Origin: Roseateles sp.
GTDB taxonomy: Bacteria; Pseudomonadota; Gammaproteobacteria; Burkholderiales; Burkholderiaceae_C
DNA: 64,000 nucleotides
Assembly: GCF_019237615.1 (NCBI RefSeq)
Contig: NZ_JAFAGT010000096.1
Span: forward strand, 1-64,000
Reading direction: 5' to 3'
This document shows, piece by piece, positions 1 through 11,117 of the stretch (position 1 is the first letter of the stretch; each line of letters starts with the position of its first letter). The position numbers were made by a program, and so were the translations under genes. Below the pieces are notes generated by a model. The model saw only the letters and a list, made by a program, of their open reading frames with translations. It was not told where the DNA came from and made no database searches.

Positions 1-2425
1 CTTCGACGAGCAGGCCGTCCGCGAGTTCGCCCCCGGCCTCGAGGAGGTCCTCGTGATCGAGGACAAGGGCCCGTTCCTCGAGCGCCACGTGCGCGACGCG
101 CTCTACGGCGGGCCGCACCAGCCGGTCGTGTCCGGCACCCGCGACGCGCGCGGCGCCACGCTCGTGCCCGCCGCCGGGGCGTTCGACGCCGACGCGATCG
201 CTCGCCTCGTCGGCGCTCGGCTCCTCGCGCGCGAGGAGCACGCGGGCGCGCGCGCCCGGCTCGAGCAGCTCGGCGCCGCCGACGCCCGTCGCAGCCCGGA
301 GCTCGGTCCGGCGCGCACGCCGTTCTTCTGCTCCGGCTGCCCGCACAACACGAGCACCGCCGCGCCCGACGACACGCTCGTCGGTGCCGGCATCGGCTGC
401 CACACGATGGTCCTCCTCGCCGGGCCCGGGCACGGCAACGTCAGCGGCCTCACGCAGATGGGCGGGGAGGGCGCGCAGTGGATCGGGATGGAGCCGTTCC
501 TCACACCGCAGCACTACGTCCAGAACATCGGTGACGGGACCTTCCACCACTCCGGTTCGCTCGCAGTCCGCGCCGCGGTCGCAGCCGGGCTCGACGTCAC
601 CTACAAGCTGCTGTACAACGACGCGGTCGCGATGACCGGCGGCCAGCAGGTCGGCGAGCGTCCCGAGGGCCACAGCGTCACGCAGATCATGAACAGCCCG
701 ATCAGCGAGGGCGTGACCGTGCACCACCGCGACGAGCTCGACCGGATCCAGCGTGAATTCCGCGAGATCGCGGGCACCAGCGTGATCATCTACGACCAGA
801 CCTGCGCGACCGAGAAGCGCCGCCGCCGCAAGCGCGGCAAGCTGGTCGACCCGGCCAAGCGCGTCGTCATCAACGAGCTGGTCTGCGAGGGCTGCGGCGA
901 CTGCTCCATCCAGTCCAACTGCCTGTCCGTCGAGCCGCTGGAGACCGATTTCGGCCGCAAGCGCCAGATCAACCAGAACACCTGCAACAAGGACTACTCC
1001 TGCGTGAAGGGCTTCTGCCCCAGCTTCGTCACCGTCGAGGGCGGCGAGCTGAAGAAGCCCAAGAAGGAGGGCCGCAAGAGCCCCTTCGACGCGGCGCTGG
1101 GCATGCTGCCCATGCCCGTCGTCCCGAACGCGGAACAAGCCTGGGGCATCGTCGTCGCCGGCGTGGGCGGCACGGGCGTCATCACCATAGGCCAGCTGCT
1201 CGGCATGGCGGCGCACCTTGAGGGCAAGGGCGTCATCACGCAGGACGCCGCGGGCCTGGCGCAGAAGGGCGGCGCGACCTGGAGCCACATCCAGATCGCC
1301 AACCAGCCCGAGGCCATCTACTGCACCAAGGTCGGCACGGCCGAGGCCGACCTCGTCATCGCCTGCGACGCCATCGTCGCCGCCAACAAGGCGACGCTGG
1401 CCGTCATGCGCGAGGGCCGCACCTTCGTGGCGCTGAACACGCATGGCTCGCCGACGGCGACGCTGGTCAACGATCCGGACTGGAGCTTCCCGGGCACGGC
1501 CTGCGAGCAGGCGCTGGGCAAGGCCGTCGGCGAAGGGCACCTGGGCGCCTTCGACGCCGAGGACGTGGCCGTCAAGCTGCTGGGCGATTCGCTCTACACC
1601 AACCCGCTGATGCTGGGCTACGCCTGGCAGCAGGGCCGCATCCCGCTGAGCTACGACGCGCTGATGCGCGCCATCGAGCTCAACGGCGTGCAGGTCGACA
1701 ACAACAAGGCGGCGTTCGAATGGGGCCGCCGCTGCGCGCACGACCTGAAGAGCGTGCAGTCGCTGTACGCGGCCCAGGCCGTCATCCAGCTCGTCAAGCG
1801 CCAGAGCCTCGACGAGATCGTCGCCAAGCGCGTGGAATTCCTGACCGGCTACCAGAATGCAGCCTACGCGGCCGAGTACCAGGCCTTCGTCGACAAGGTG
1901 CGTGCGGCCGAGGCCAAGCTGGGCAGCAAGACCACGCTGACCGAGGCCGTGGCCCGCTACCTGTTCAAGTTGATGGCCTACAAGGACGAGTACGAGGTCG
2001 CCCGCCTGCACACCGACGTCGCGTTCACCAACAAGATCGCCGGCATGTTCGAGGGCGACTACAAGCTGGTGCACCACCTCGCGCCGCCCCTGTTCGCGAA
2101 GAAGAACGACAAGGGTGAACTGGTGAAGAGGCCCTTCGGCGGCTGGATCCGTCCCGCCTTCGGCCTGCTGGCCAGGATGAAGGGCCTGCGTGGCACGGCT
2201 TTCGACATCTTCGGCCACACCGAGGAGCGCAGGATGGAGCGCCGCTGGATCGCCGACTACCGCGCCGGCGTCGACAAGGCGCTGGCCGGCCTGAGCGCCG
2301 AGTCGCTGCCCACCGCCGTCGAGCTGGCCCGCGTGCCCGAGGACATCCGTGGCTATGGCCATGTGAAGGCCCGCCACGAAAAGGCCGCCAAGGCCAAGTG
2401 GGACGCGTTGCTGGCCAAGGTGTAA
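1..2425 (+). CDS. Indolepyruvate ferredoxin oxidoreductase family protein (3' part, possibly chimeric)
   Basis: The 5' end lies outside the window; the reading frame is open from base 2. The fused alpha/beta enzyme decarboxylates aryl-pyruvates oxidatively to aryl-acetyl-CoA, using thiamine diphosphate and reducing ferredoxin. Visible are a TPP-binding region with GIGCHTM and GDGTFHHSG (about bases 390-560), a cysteine-rich FeS segment with CEGCGDC and CNKDYSC (about 880-1020), and a C-terminal gamma-type domain starting with GVGGTGVITIG (about 1160). Two oddities coincide. All 18 leucine codons before base 605 are CTC, whereas after about 840 nearly all are CTG. Between MTGGQ and the HHRDELD segment about 25-30 residues usual in this family, including the TDEPEKY-type stretch, are missing. 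The gene may be a recombinant, or the assembly may join two organisms here. The 3' part is a normal burkholderial sequence. Confidence 0.85.
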   Translation, partial: FDEQAVREFAPGLEEVLVIEDKGPFLERHVRDALYGGPHQPVVSGTRDARGATLVPAAGAFDADAIARLVGARLLAREEHAGARARLEQLGAADARRSPELGPARTPFFCSGCPHNTSTAAPDDTLVGAGIGCHTMVLLAGPGHGNVSGLTQMGGEGAQWIGMEPFLTPQHYVQNIGDGTFHHSGSLAVRAAVAAGLDVTYKLLYNDAVAMTGGQQVGERPEGHSVTQIMNSPISEGVTVHHRDELDRIQREFREIAGTSVIIYDQTCATEKRRRRKRGKLVDPAKRVVINELVCEGCGDCSIQSNCLSVEPLETDFGRKRQINQNTCNKDYSCVKGFCPSFVTVEGGELKKPKKEGRKSPFDAALGMLPMPVVPNAEQAWGIVVAGVGGTGVITIGQLLGMAAHLEGKGVITQDAAGLAQKGGATWSHIQIANQPEAIYCTKVGTAEADLVIACDAIVAANKATLAVMREGRTFVALNTHGSPTATLVNDPDWSFPGTACEQALGKAVGEGHLGAFDAEDVAVKLLGDSLYTNPLMLGYAWQQGRIPLSYDALMRAIELNGVQVDNNKAAFEWGRRCAHDLKSVQSLYAAQAVIQLVKRQSLDEIVAKRVEFLTGYQNAAYAAEYQAFVDKVRAAEAKLGSKTTLTEAVARYLFKLMAYKDEYEVARLHTDVAFTNKIAGMFEGDYKLVHHLAPPLFAKKNDKGELVKRPFGGWIRPAFGLLARMKGLRGTAFDIFGHTEERRMERRWIADYRAGVDKALAGLSAESLPTAVELARVPEDIRGYGHVKARHEKAAKAKWDALLAKV

Positions 2426-2438
2426 GGCCCCGGCTCGA

Positions 2439-2460
2439 CCTCACGCCGGCCGGCGTGAGG
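2439..2460. terminator. Perfect palindrome between convergent genes, likely bidirectional terminator
   Basis: A perfect 22-base inverted repeat with arms CCTCACGCCGG and CCGGCGTGAGG lies 14 bases after the oxidoreductase stop and 3 bases beyond the stop of the convergent lipoprotein gene. It has no T tract, so terminator function for both genes is inferred from position and stem strength. Confidence 0.6.
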
Positions 2461-2463
2461 TCC

Positions 2464-2970
2464 TCAGGGCCTCAGCGTCGTGTGCTGCAGCACGATCAGC
2501 CAGCGGCCGTCGATGCGCTGGTAGGCAAAGCTGTAGCGCACAGGCCGGCTTGGCGGCCGGCCGTCGGCCTGCTCGCTGAACTCGCATTCGCCCGAACGCA
2601 CCGCCGTCTCGCCGAACAGCTTCAGATTGCCGACCACCCAGCGCATGCGTGCCGTTGGCCGCTTTGCCATCTCGTCGAAGAACAGCGGCAGCGCCGTGCC
2701 GGACAGCGGCACGGCCGAGTACTCGTCGTCCGTGATCAGCGCGCCCGGGGCATACAGCCGCTGCAGCCGCCGCGGGTCGCGGCTGTTGTAGGCCTCCTTC
2801 CAATCCTCCAGCGCCTGCATCAGCTCGTTGGTGCAGTCGCTGCCGGGCGCGTCACAAGGCAGCGGCGGCGATACCAGCGCCCGGGGCGTCGTCGTGCAGC
2901 CGCCGGCCAGCACCAGCAGCAGGCATGCCGCGATGGCGAGCGGCACGCGCACCCTGTCTGTCACCTGCAT
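2464..2970 (-). CDS. NTF2-like (SnoaL/DUF4440-type) lipoprotein
   Basis: This 168-residue protein starts with a lipoprotein signal peptide: a hydrophobic stretch LAIAACLLLVLAGGC with lipobox LAGGC, so the mature protein should be lipid-anchored at Cys25. The rest has the pattern of a small cone-shaped NTF2-like domain: helices around ALEDWKEAYNSRD and RLQRLYAPGALI, then beta strands ending in RIDGRWLIVLQH. Such domains bind or isomerise small ligands in some families, but no catalytic residue can be assigned here. The ATG at 2970 has a GGGAG/AAGG ribosome site just upstream; a longer reading frame to 3120 would remove the signal peptide from the N terminus. It is transcribed away from the stressosome operon. 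Its function is unknown. Confidence 0.75.
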   Translation of the reverse strand: MQVTDRVRVPLAIAACLLLVLAGGCTTTPRALVSPPLPCDAPGSDCTNELMQALEDWKEAYNSRDPRRLQRLYAPGALITDDEYSAVPLSGTALPLFFDEMAKRPTARMRWVVGNLKLFGETAVRSGECEFSEQADGRPPSRPVRYSFAYQRIDGRWLIVLQHTTLRP

Positions 2971-3195
2971 CCTTGGTCTCCCTGTGTTGTGGCGTGCATT
3001 GAACGGCAAGCCGGCGCCGGGTGCACGCGAAGAAAACGTCGGCCTGCCGACCGGCCCCGGGGTCCCGGGGCATGCGTGGCGCCGTGGCGATTTCCGCACG
3101 GCCGGTGTGCCTTCCCGCATTTTGTGGCCCGCAAACGCAATAGAGTCCGTAGAGTCCGCACGCTAGGCACCGGAAATCGGGCCAGGGGAGCGCAT

Positions 3196-4062
3196 ATGAC
3201 GCCAGACGACTTGCTGGGCTTGTTCTCGATCACCGAGACGGACCTGGCCGAGGTTGCAGGGGCTGGAGTGGTGCTCGACGAGCACCTCGACCGGATCGTG
3301 GAGCGCTGGTATGGCTGGCTGCGCAGCCAGCCCGGCGCGATGCGTCACTTCACCTCTGACGAGCAGCTGGACCGTGTCCGGCGCCAGCAGATCCAGCATT
3401 GGCGCGTCTTCCTGCGCGGTCGCGTGGACGCCCTCTATCTCAGGCAGCGCCAGCATATCGGTCAGGTGCACGCCAGCATCGACCTGCCCAACGACATCTA
3501 CTTCGCCGGCGTCAGCCAGTTCCTGGCTTTCATCACCGAATGCCTGCACGAGCTGCGACCCAACGAGATGGCAGCCAACGTGCGCTGGACGACCGCGATC
3601 GCCAAGCTGATGCTGCTGGATACCTACGTCGTCATCGACACCATCGCGACCATCGCGCGCGACAAGATCGCGCTGCACGCCAAGGCCGTCATGGAGATGA
3701 GCACGCCGGTGACGCCGATCTGGGACAGCATCCTGCTGCTGCCGCTGGTGGGCATCATCGACTCGACCCGCACGGCCGACGTGATGACCAAGTCGCTCAC
3801 CAAGATCGCGGAGACGCGCGCCCGCGTCTTCGTGCTCGACATCTCGGGCGTGGCCAGCGTGGACACCGGCGTGGCCAACCAGCTCATCAAGATCACCCGG
3901 GCCACGCAGTTCATGGGTTGCGAGGCCATCATCTCGGGCGTCTCGCCGTCCATCGCGCGGACCATGGTCGAGCTGGGCGTGTCCATAGGCGACATCCAGA
4001 CGACGGCCACCATGCGCGATGCCTTCGAGATGGCGCTGAAGCGGATCGGCAAGCCGCTCTGA
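3196..4062 (+). CDS. RsbR-like stressosome sensor: globin domain plus STAS domain
   Basis: This 288-residue protein has a globin-coupled-sensor N domain (about 1-155) and a C-terminal STAS domain (about 172-285). The segment IGQVHAS carries the expected proximal heme ligand His92, so it should bind heme and sense O2 or another gas. In the STAS domain, DISGVASVDTGVAN aligns with the RsbRA motif in which RsbT phosphorylates a threonine (here Thr224); the second usual site is Ser190 in GIIDSTR. In known stressosomes RsbR and RsbS form a large cytoplasmic shell that holds RsbT until stress. The ATG at 3196 has AGGGGAG six bases upstream; the longer open frame from 2398 is spurious. It is first in a four-gene operon. 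A directly repeated GAGTCCG sits about 45 bases upstream. Confidence 0.88.
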   Translation: MTPDDLLGLFSITETDLAEVAGAGVVLDEHLDRIVERWYGWLRSQPGAMRHFTSDEQLDRVRRQQIQHWRVFLRGRVDALYLRQRQHIGQVHASIDLPNDIYFAGVSQFLAFITECLHELRPNEMAANVRWTTAIAKLMLLDTYVVIDTIATIARDKIALHAKAVMEMSTPVTPIWDSILLLPLVGIIDSTRTADVMTKSLTKIAETRARVFVLDISGVASVDTGVANQLIKITRATQFMGCEAIISGVSPSIARTMVELGVSIGDIQTTATMRDAFEMALKRIGKPL

Positions 4063-4078
4063 GCGCCGCGGTGCCACC

Positions 4079-4456
4079 ATGCTGGACGCCGACGACATAG
4101 AGCACGCCAGCCGCATCAGCGAGCTTGACGGCCTGCTCGTGGCCAGCCTCGCGCCGGACCTGGGGCCGGCGGGCCTGGAGCGGTTCGCGCATGTGGTGCT
4201 GCAGCGACTGGCGGTGACGCCCTGGCGGGCCGTCGTGCTGGATTGCTCGGCCGTGCTGGTGATGGACAGCCAGGAGTTTGCGCGGCTGGCCGAGTTGGGG
4301 GGCATGTGCCGGTTGCTCGGGGCCCGCGCCTATCTGACGGCGCTGAACCCCGGCATCGCCATCCATCTCGCGCTGGCGCAGTTGCAGGCGCCCGAGCTGC
4401 GTTTCTGCCGCGACCTGGACCACGCGCGCGGCCTGGCCGAGGCGGAGCCGGCGTGA
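4079..4456 (+). CDS. RsbS-like STAS-domain stressosome scaffold
   Basis: A single STAS domain of 125 residues. The core VVLDCSAVLVMDSQEF matches the RsbS segment that carries the serine phosphorylated by RsbT, here Ser64. In Bacillus, RsbS is the minimal core subunit of the stressosome and its phosphorylation releases RsbT. The gene follows the globin-RsbR gene by 16 bases, and its TGA overlaps the GTG start of the next gene (GTGA), which suggests translational coupling. The N-terminal 45 residues are less conserved than the core. An anti-anti-sigma factor of another type is possible from the domain alone, but the gene order R-S-T-X makes RsbS the best reading. Confidence 0.85.
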   Translation: MLDADDIEHASRISELDGLLVASLAPDLGPAGLERFAHVVLQRLAVTPWRAVVLDCSAVLVMDSQEFARLAELGGMCRLLGARAYLTALNPGIAIHLALAQLQAPELRFCRDLDHARGLAEAEPA

Positions 4457-5510
4457 GCGAGCAGCGGTTGGTCTACCGCCTGCGCAGCGAGCTGGACCTG
4501 CAGCTGGCGCTGAGTCAGCTGCCCCGGGCCGAACTGCTGGCCGGGGTTGGCGAGGCCGAGCGCACGCTGCTTTGCACCATCGCCGCGGAGCTGGGCAGCA
4601 ACATGCTCAAGTTCGCGTATGGCGGCGAACTGCGGCTGAGCCGACGCCGCGAGGCTGGCGCGGAGCTCGTCGAGGTGCTGGCCGAGGATGACGGCCCCGG
4701 CATCGCCGATGTCCCGGTCGCCGTGCGCGAGCATTACAGCACCGCGGGCACGCTGGGCCTGGGCCTGCCCGGCGTGCTTCGCATGGCCGACCATGTCCAC
4801 ATCGAGACGGGCCCGGGCTGCGGCACCAGCGTGCAGGCCCTGACCTGGCTGGGCGAGCGGGCCCCGGAGTCGCGCGAACGCCTGACCTGCCGCCGCCGCA
4901 GCGCCGCCGAGCCGGCGGCGCTCGCGATGAGCTGGGGCAGCGAGAACCACCCCTGCCCTGGCCAGTCGGTGTCGGGCGACGCCGTGGTGTTCCGGCCCCT
5001 CCCGTCGCGCCAGCTGATCGTCACGGTGCTGGACGCGTCGGGCCATGGGCCGCGTGCCCACGACCTCGTCACGCGGCTGGCGGCGCTGGTGGCGGATCAT
5101 CCGAACCCCGACCTGGTGCCGCTGCTCGAGGCCTTGCACCTGGCCTGCCGTGGCACACCGGGCGCGGCGGCCGGCGTGGCCCGGATCGACGCGGTGGCGG
5201 GCATGCTCGGCTATGCCGGCGTGGGCAATGTCCGTGCGCTGCTGCTGGGCCCCGCCGCCGATGAGCGGGCCTGGAGCGGGGTGTCGCGCGACGGCGTGCT
5301 CGGCGACCGCTTCCCTACGCCCTTCGTCCAGCAGGCCCGGCTGTCTCCTGGCCAGGTGCTGCTGCTGTACTCCGACGGTGTCAGCGAGACACTGCGAAGC
5401 TTCAGGGGCAGCCTGCCGGGGGTGGGCGAGGCCGCGGCGCTGGCGCGCCAGGTGGTGAGTCAATGCGGGCGGGGCATAGACGATGCGGCCTGCGCGGCGG
5501 TGAGGCTGGC

Positions 5511-5514
<4 letters not shown>
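4453..5514 (+). CDS. Fused RsbT-like kinase / RsbX-like phosphatase
   Basis: One 353-residue protein contains both enzymes that act on the stressosome. Residues 1-135 are a GHKL-type serine kinase like Rsb[15 protein letters not shown] (N box), EDDGPGIAD (G1) and TLGLGLPGV (G2). Residues 155-353 are a PP2C/SpoIIE-like phosphatase as in Rsb[36 protein letters not shown] and GIDDAA, keeping the acidic metal ligands. In Bacillus and Vibrio these are separate proteins: RsbT phosphorylates RsbR and RsbS, and RsbX reverses this. The GTG start at 4453 is chosen because it overlaps the rsbS stop and removes sequence without homology; the ATGA at 5511 couples it to the histidine kinase. No frameshift separates the two domains, so the fusion is real in this sequence. 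Confidence 0.87.
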
Positions 5515-8183
<2,669 letters not shown>

Positions 8184-8256
8184 GGGCAGGGCCTCGTCAA
8201 TCGGGGCCTGCCCGTTCGCGAACGGTGGCGGAGCGCGGCTGCCCTATGCTGGGCCG

Positions 8257-9162
8257 ATGCCCCCCGGTTCCCGCAAACCCCCGGCCTGGCCGGGACTCCT
8301 CCTTGCCATGCTGGGCGCCATCGGCTTCTCCGGCAAGGCCATCATCGTCAAGCTGGCCTACCGCCATGGCGTCGACGCGGTCACGCTGCTGATGTGGCGC
8401 ATGCTGCTGGCGCTGCCCTTCTTCCTCGTGCTGGCCTGGTGGGCCGGCCGCGGCAAGCCCGCGCTGACGCGCCGGGACTGGCGCGACATCGCCGTGCTGG
8501 GCTTCACCGGCTACTACCTGGCCAGCTTCCTGGACTTCGCCGGACTGGCCTACATCACGGCCAGCCTGGAGCGCCTCATCCTCTACCTCAACCCGACGTT
8601 GGTGCTGCTGCTGTCGGTGCTGTTCTTCCACCACAGGCTGCAGCCGCGCCAGCTGCTGGCGATGGCCATCAGCTATGCCGGCGTTGTCGCCGTCTTCGCG
8701 CATGAGCTGAGCTTCGAGGGTACCCATACGGCGCTCGGCGCTGCGCTGGTGTTCGCCAGCGCGGTCAGCTATGCGATCTACCTGGCGCTCAGCGGCAAGG
8801 TCGTGCAACGGCTGGGCGCGCTGCGGCTGACGGGCCTGGCCAGCAGCGTGGCCGGCGCGTTGTGCATCGCCCAGTTCGCGCTGCTGCGGCCGCTGTCCAC
8901 GGCCTGGGTGCCCGAGCCGGTGCTGTGGCTGTCGCTGCTGAACGCCACGGCCTGCACGGTGGCGCCCGTGCTGATGGTGATGCTGGCCATCGCCCGCATC
9001 GGCGCGCCGCTGTCGTCCCAGGTCGGCATGGTCGGGCCGATGAGCACGGTGCTGATGGGCTATGCCATCCTCGGCGAGCCGATGAACGGCTGGATCGCGC
9101 TGGGTACCGTGCTGGTGCTGGCCGGGGTCTTCCTCGTGGGGCGCAAGCCGGCCCCACGCTGA
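8257..9162 (+). CDS. EamA/DMT-superfamily transporter
   Basis: A 301-residue inner-membrane protein with about ten hydrophobic segments in two EamA repeats. The first repeat starts at LLLAMLGAIGFSGKAIIVKL and the second at ALGAALVFASAVSYAIYLAL, both with the typical small-residue-rich helix ends. Members export or take up amino acids, nucleosides and other metabolites; the substrate cannot be read from the sequence. The ATG at 8257 fits the first membrane helix; the longer open frame overlaps the histidine kinase end. It lies 73 bases after the kinase gene and may be a separate unit. The C terminus VGRKPAPR is short and positively charged, consistent with a cytoplasmic end. Confidence 0.85.
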   Translation: MPPGSRKPPAWPGLLLAMLGAIGFSGKAIIVKLAYRHGVDAVTLLMWRMLLALPFFLVLAWWAGRGKPALTRRDWRDIAVLGFTGYYLASFLDFAGLAYITASLERLILYLNPTLVLLLSVLFFHHRLQPRQLLAMAISYAGVVAVFAHELSFEGTHTALGAALVFASAVSYAIYLALSGKVVQRLGALRLTGLASSVAGALCIAQFALLRPLSTAWVPEPVLWLSLLNATACTVAPVLMVMLAIARIGAPLSSQVGMVGPMSTVLMGYAILGEPMNGWIALGTVLVLAGVFLVGRKPAPR

Positions 9163-9258
9163 ACTGGATTGACCCTCGGCACGCTTGTGAGTTCAAAATC
9201 ATCGAACAATGGCGACAAGGCCGGTGAACCGAACCGCGGCCACCCAGGAACACACTGC

Positions 9259-9801
9259 ATGCCCATGACGAGCCCCGCCCGCTACACCCCCGTTGCCATC
9301 GTGCTGCACTGGCTGCTGGCGCTGGCCATCGTCTGCGCCTTCTGCGTGGGCCTGTACATGGCCGACCTGCCGTTCTCGCCGTTGCGGCTCAAGCTGTACA
9401 ACTGGCACAAATGGGCCGGTGTCACCATCCTTGCGCTGTCGGCGCTGCGCCTGCTTTGGCGCCTGGCGCACCGCCCGCCGGCCGACCTGCCCATGCCCGC
9501 CTGGCAGGCCCGCCTCGCGCATGCCACCCACGCCCTGTTCTACGTCGCCTTCTTCGCCGTGCCGCTGACCGGCTGGGCCATGAGCTCGGCCAAGGGCTTC
9601 CCCATCGTCTGGTTCGGCGTGCTGCCGCTGCCCGACTTCGTGCCCAAGGACCATGACCTGGGCGAGCTGCTGGAGGCGGTCCACGCCTGGCTGGCCTACG
9701 GCCTGGCTGCGCTGGTGCTGGCCCACGTGGCTGCCGCGCTCAAGCATCAATTCATCGACCGCGACGGCCTGCTGGCCCGCATGTCGCTACGCCGCCCCTG
9801 A
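9259..9801 (+). CDS. Cytochrome b561 family protein
   Basis: A 180-residue membrane protein with four hydrophobic helices. Histidines typical of diheme b561 proteins are present: VLHWLLALAI in helix 1, NWHKWAGV before helix 2, HATHALFYVAF in helix 3, and VHAWLAY and LAHVAAALKH at helix 4. It likely passes electrons between quinol and a periplasmic acceptor. It heads a short operon with two YceI genes, an arrangement also known from enterobacterial yceJ-yceI. The ATG at 9259 has CAGGAA eight bases upstream; the second ATG at 9265 is an alternative. The frame extends to 9169 but that part is not hydrophobic and has no homology that I recognise. Confidence 0.88.
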   Translation: MPMTSPARYTPVAIVLHWLLALAIVCAFCVGLYMADLPFSPLRLKLYNWHKWAGVTILALSALRLLWRLAHRPPADLPMPAWQARLAHATHALFYVAFFAVPLTGWAMSSAKGFPIVWFGVLPLPDFVPKDHDLGELLEAVHAWLAYGLAALVLAHVAAALKHQFIDRDGLLARMSLRRP

Positions 9802-9815
9802 ACGAGGACCCCGCC

Positions 9816-10349
9816 ATGACGAAACTACTGGCTTCCCTGCTGCTCGCCGCCACCTTCCTGCCGGCCCAGGCCGCCACGCTGCAGCCCGAGAAGAGCGACC
9901 TCAGCTTCACCTTCAAGCAGATGGGCGTGCCGGTCGACGGCAAGTTCCGCAAGTTCGAGGCACAGCTGGACTTCGACGCCAAGAAACCCGAGGCCGGCAA
10001 GATCGCCTTCACGGTGGACCTTGCCAGCGTCTCCCTCGGCGACCCCAGCTTCGACAAGGAGCTGGCAGGCACGCCCTGGTTCGACACCAAGCGCAACGGC
10101 AAGGCGACGTTCGTGTCCAGCGGCATCAAGCCCACCGGCCCCGGCAAGTACGACGTGGCCGGCAAGCTGACCATCAAGGGCGCCAGCCGCGACGTCGTCG
10201 TGCCGATCACGCTGTCCTCCGGCGTCGCCGCGGGCAGCGTGGCCATCAAGCGCCTGGACTTCAAGATCGGCGACGGCGAATGGGCCGACACGTCCATGGT
10301 CGCCAACGACGTCACCATCAAGTTCAAGCTGGCCTTCAGCGGCCTTTAA
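9816..10349 (+). CDS. YceI-family periplasmic lipid-binding protein (copy 1)
   Basis: A 177-residue protein with a cleavable signal peptide (MTKLLASLLLAATFLPAQA). The mature part is a YceI lipocalin-like beta barrel: it opens with the typical SDLSFTFKQMG strand and has PVDGKFRKFEAQLDFD, KLTIKGASRDVVVPI and VTIKFKLAFSGL. YceI proteins bind polyisoprenoid or fatty-acid-like ligands in the periplasm. It follows the cytochrome b561 gene by 14 bases with a CGAGGA ribosome site and precedes a second YceI gene. Compared with copy 2 it lacks cysteines. The functional link with b561 is suggested by conserved neighbourhood, not by direct evidence. Confidence 0.87.
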   Translation: MTKLLASLLLAATFLPAQAATLQPEKSDLSFTFKQMGVPVDGKFRKFEAQLDFDAKKPEAGKIAFTVDLASVSLGDPSFDKELAGTPWFDTKRNGKATFVSSGIKPTGPGKYDVAGKLTIKGASRDVVVPITLSSGVAAGSVAIKRLDFKIGDGEWADTSMVANDVTIKFKLAFSGL

Positions 10350-10375
10350 TTCCACCCCACCCTCGGAGACCCCCG

Positions 10376-10945
10376 ATGAAGAAAGCCCTGCTCCTCACCG
10401 CCCTGCTGGCCGCCGTCGGCGCCGCCCAGGCCCAGAGTGCCACCTACATGATCGACAAGAACCACACGGCGGTCACGTTCGAGGCCAAGCACTTCGGCAC
10501 CAGCACGCTGCGCGGCCGCTGGGACAAGAAGGAAGGCACCGTCACGCTGGACAAGGCCGCCAAGACCGGCAAGGTGGAGTTCACGATCGACATGGCCTCC
10601 ATCACGACCGGCTCGCCGCAGTTCGACGGCCACCTGAAGAGCAAGGACTTCTTCGAGGTCGAGCAGTTCCCGACGGCCAAGTTCGTCGGCGACAAGTTCA
10701 CCTTCAATGGCGACAAGGTCGCCAGCGTCACCGGCGAGCTGACGCTGCACGGCAAGACCAACCCGGTCACGCTGACGGCCACGGGCTTCAATTGCTACGA
10801 GAACCCCATGCTCAAGCGCGAGGTCTGCGGCGGCGACTTCGAGACCACCCTGCAGCGCAGCCAGTTCGGCATCACCTATGCCGCACCGGTCACGCCGGAC
10901 AACATCCGCCTGCTGATCCAGGTCGAGGCGATCAAGCAGCAGTAA
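10376..10945 (+). CDS. YceI-family periplasmic lipid-binding protein (copy 2)
   Basis: A 189-residue YceI protein with signal peptide MKKALLLTALLAAVGAAQA. Diagnostic features are MIDKNHTAVTFEAKHFGTS near the mature N terminus, FDGHLKSKDFFEVEQFP, GELTLHGKTNPVTL and the C-terminal strand NIRLLIQVEAIK. Two cysteines (NCYEN and EVCGGDF) could form a disulfide, unlike copy 1. It is the last gene of the b561-yceI-yceI operon: ATG at 10376, CGGAG seven bases upstream, and a strong hairpin terminator 20 bases after the stop. The closest E. coli counterpart by layout is YceI itself. Two differing paralogues in one operon suggest distinct ligands or a heterodimer, which is inference. Confidence 0.9.
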   Translation: MKKALLLTALLAAVGAAQAQSATYMIDKNHTAVTFEAKHFGTSTLRGRWDKKEGTVTLDKAAKTGKVEFTIDMASITTGSPQFDGHLKSKDFFEVEQFPTAKFVGDKFTFNGDKVASVTGELTLHGKTNPVTLTATGFNCYENPMLKREVCGGDFETTLQRSQFGITYAAPVTPDNIRLLIQVEAIKQQ

Positions 10946-10965
10946 GCGCTGCCGGCTCCCGCCCC

Positions 10966-10996
10966 GAGGCCCGCCCACTGGCGGGCCTCGTCGTTT
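10966..10996 (+). terminator. Rho-independent terminator after yceI genes
   Basis: Perfect 10-base stem GAGGCCCGCC / GGCGGGCCTC with loop CACT, followed by GTCGTTT. It lies 20 bases after the second YceI stop and closes the operon. Confidence 0.85.
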
Positions 10997-11117
10997 ATGC
11001 CCCGACGGCCTGTCGCGCGCCTGTGCAGTTCGTCCCCAGGGCGGGTCGGCGCGTCGCTTCGACCCCACGCGGCGGAAAACGCTTGCGTACAGTGGCTCCC
11101 AACGACGATTCCCGGCC

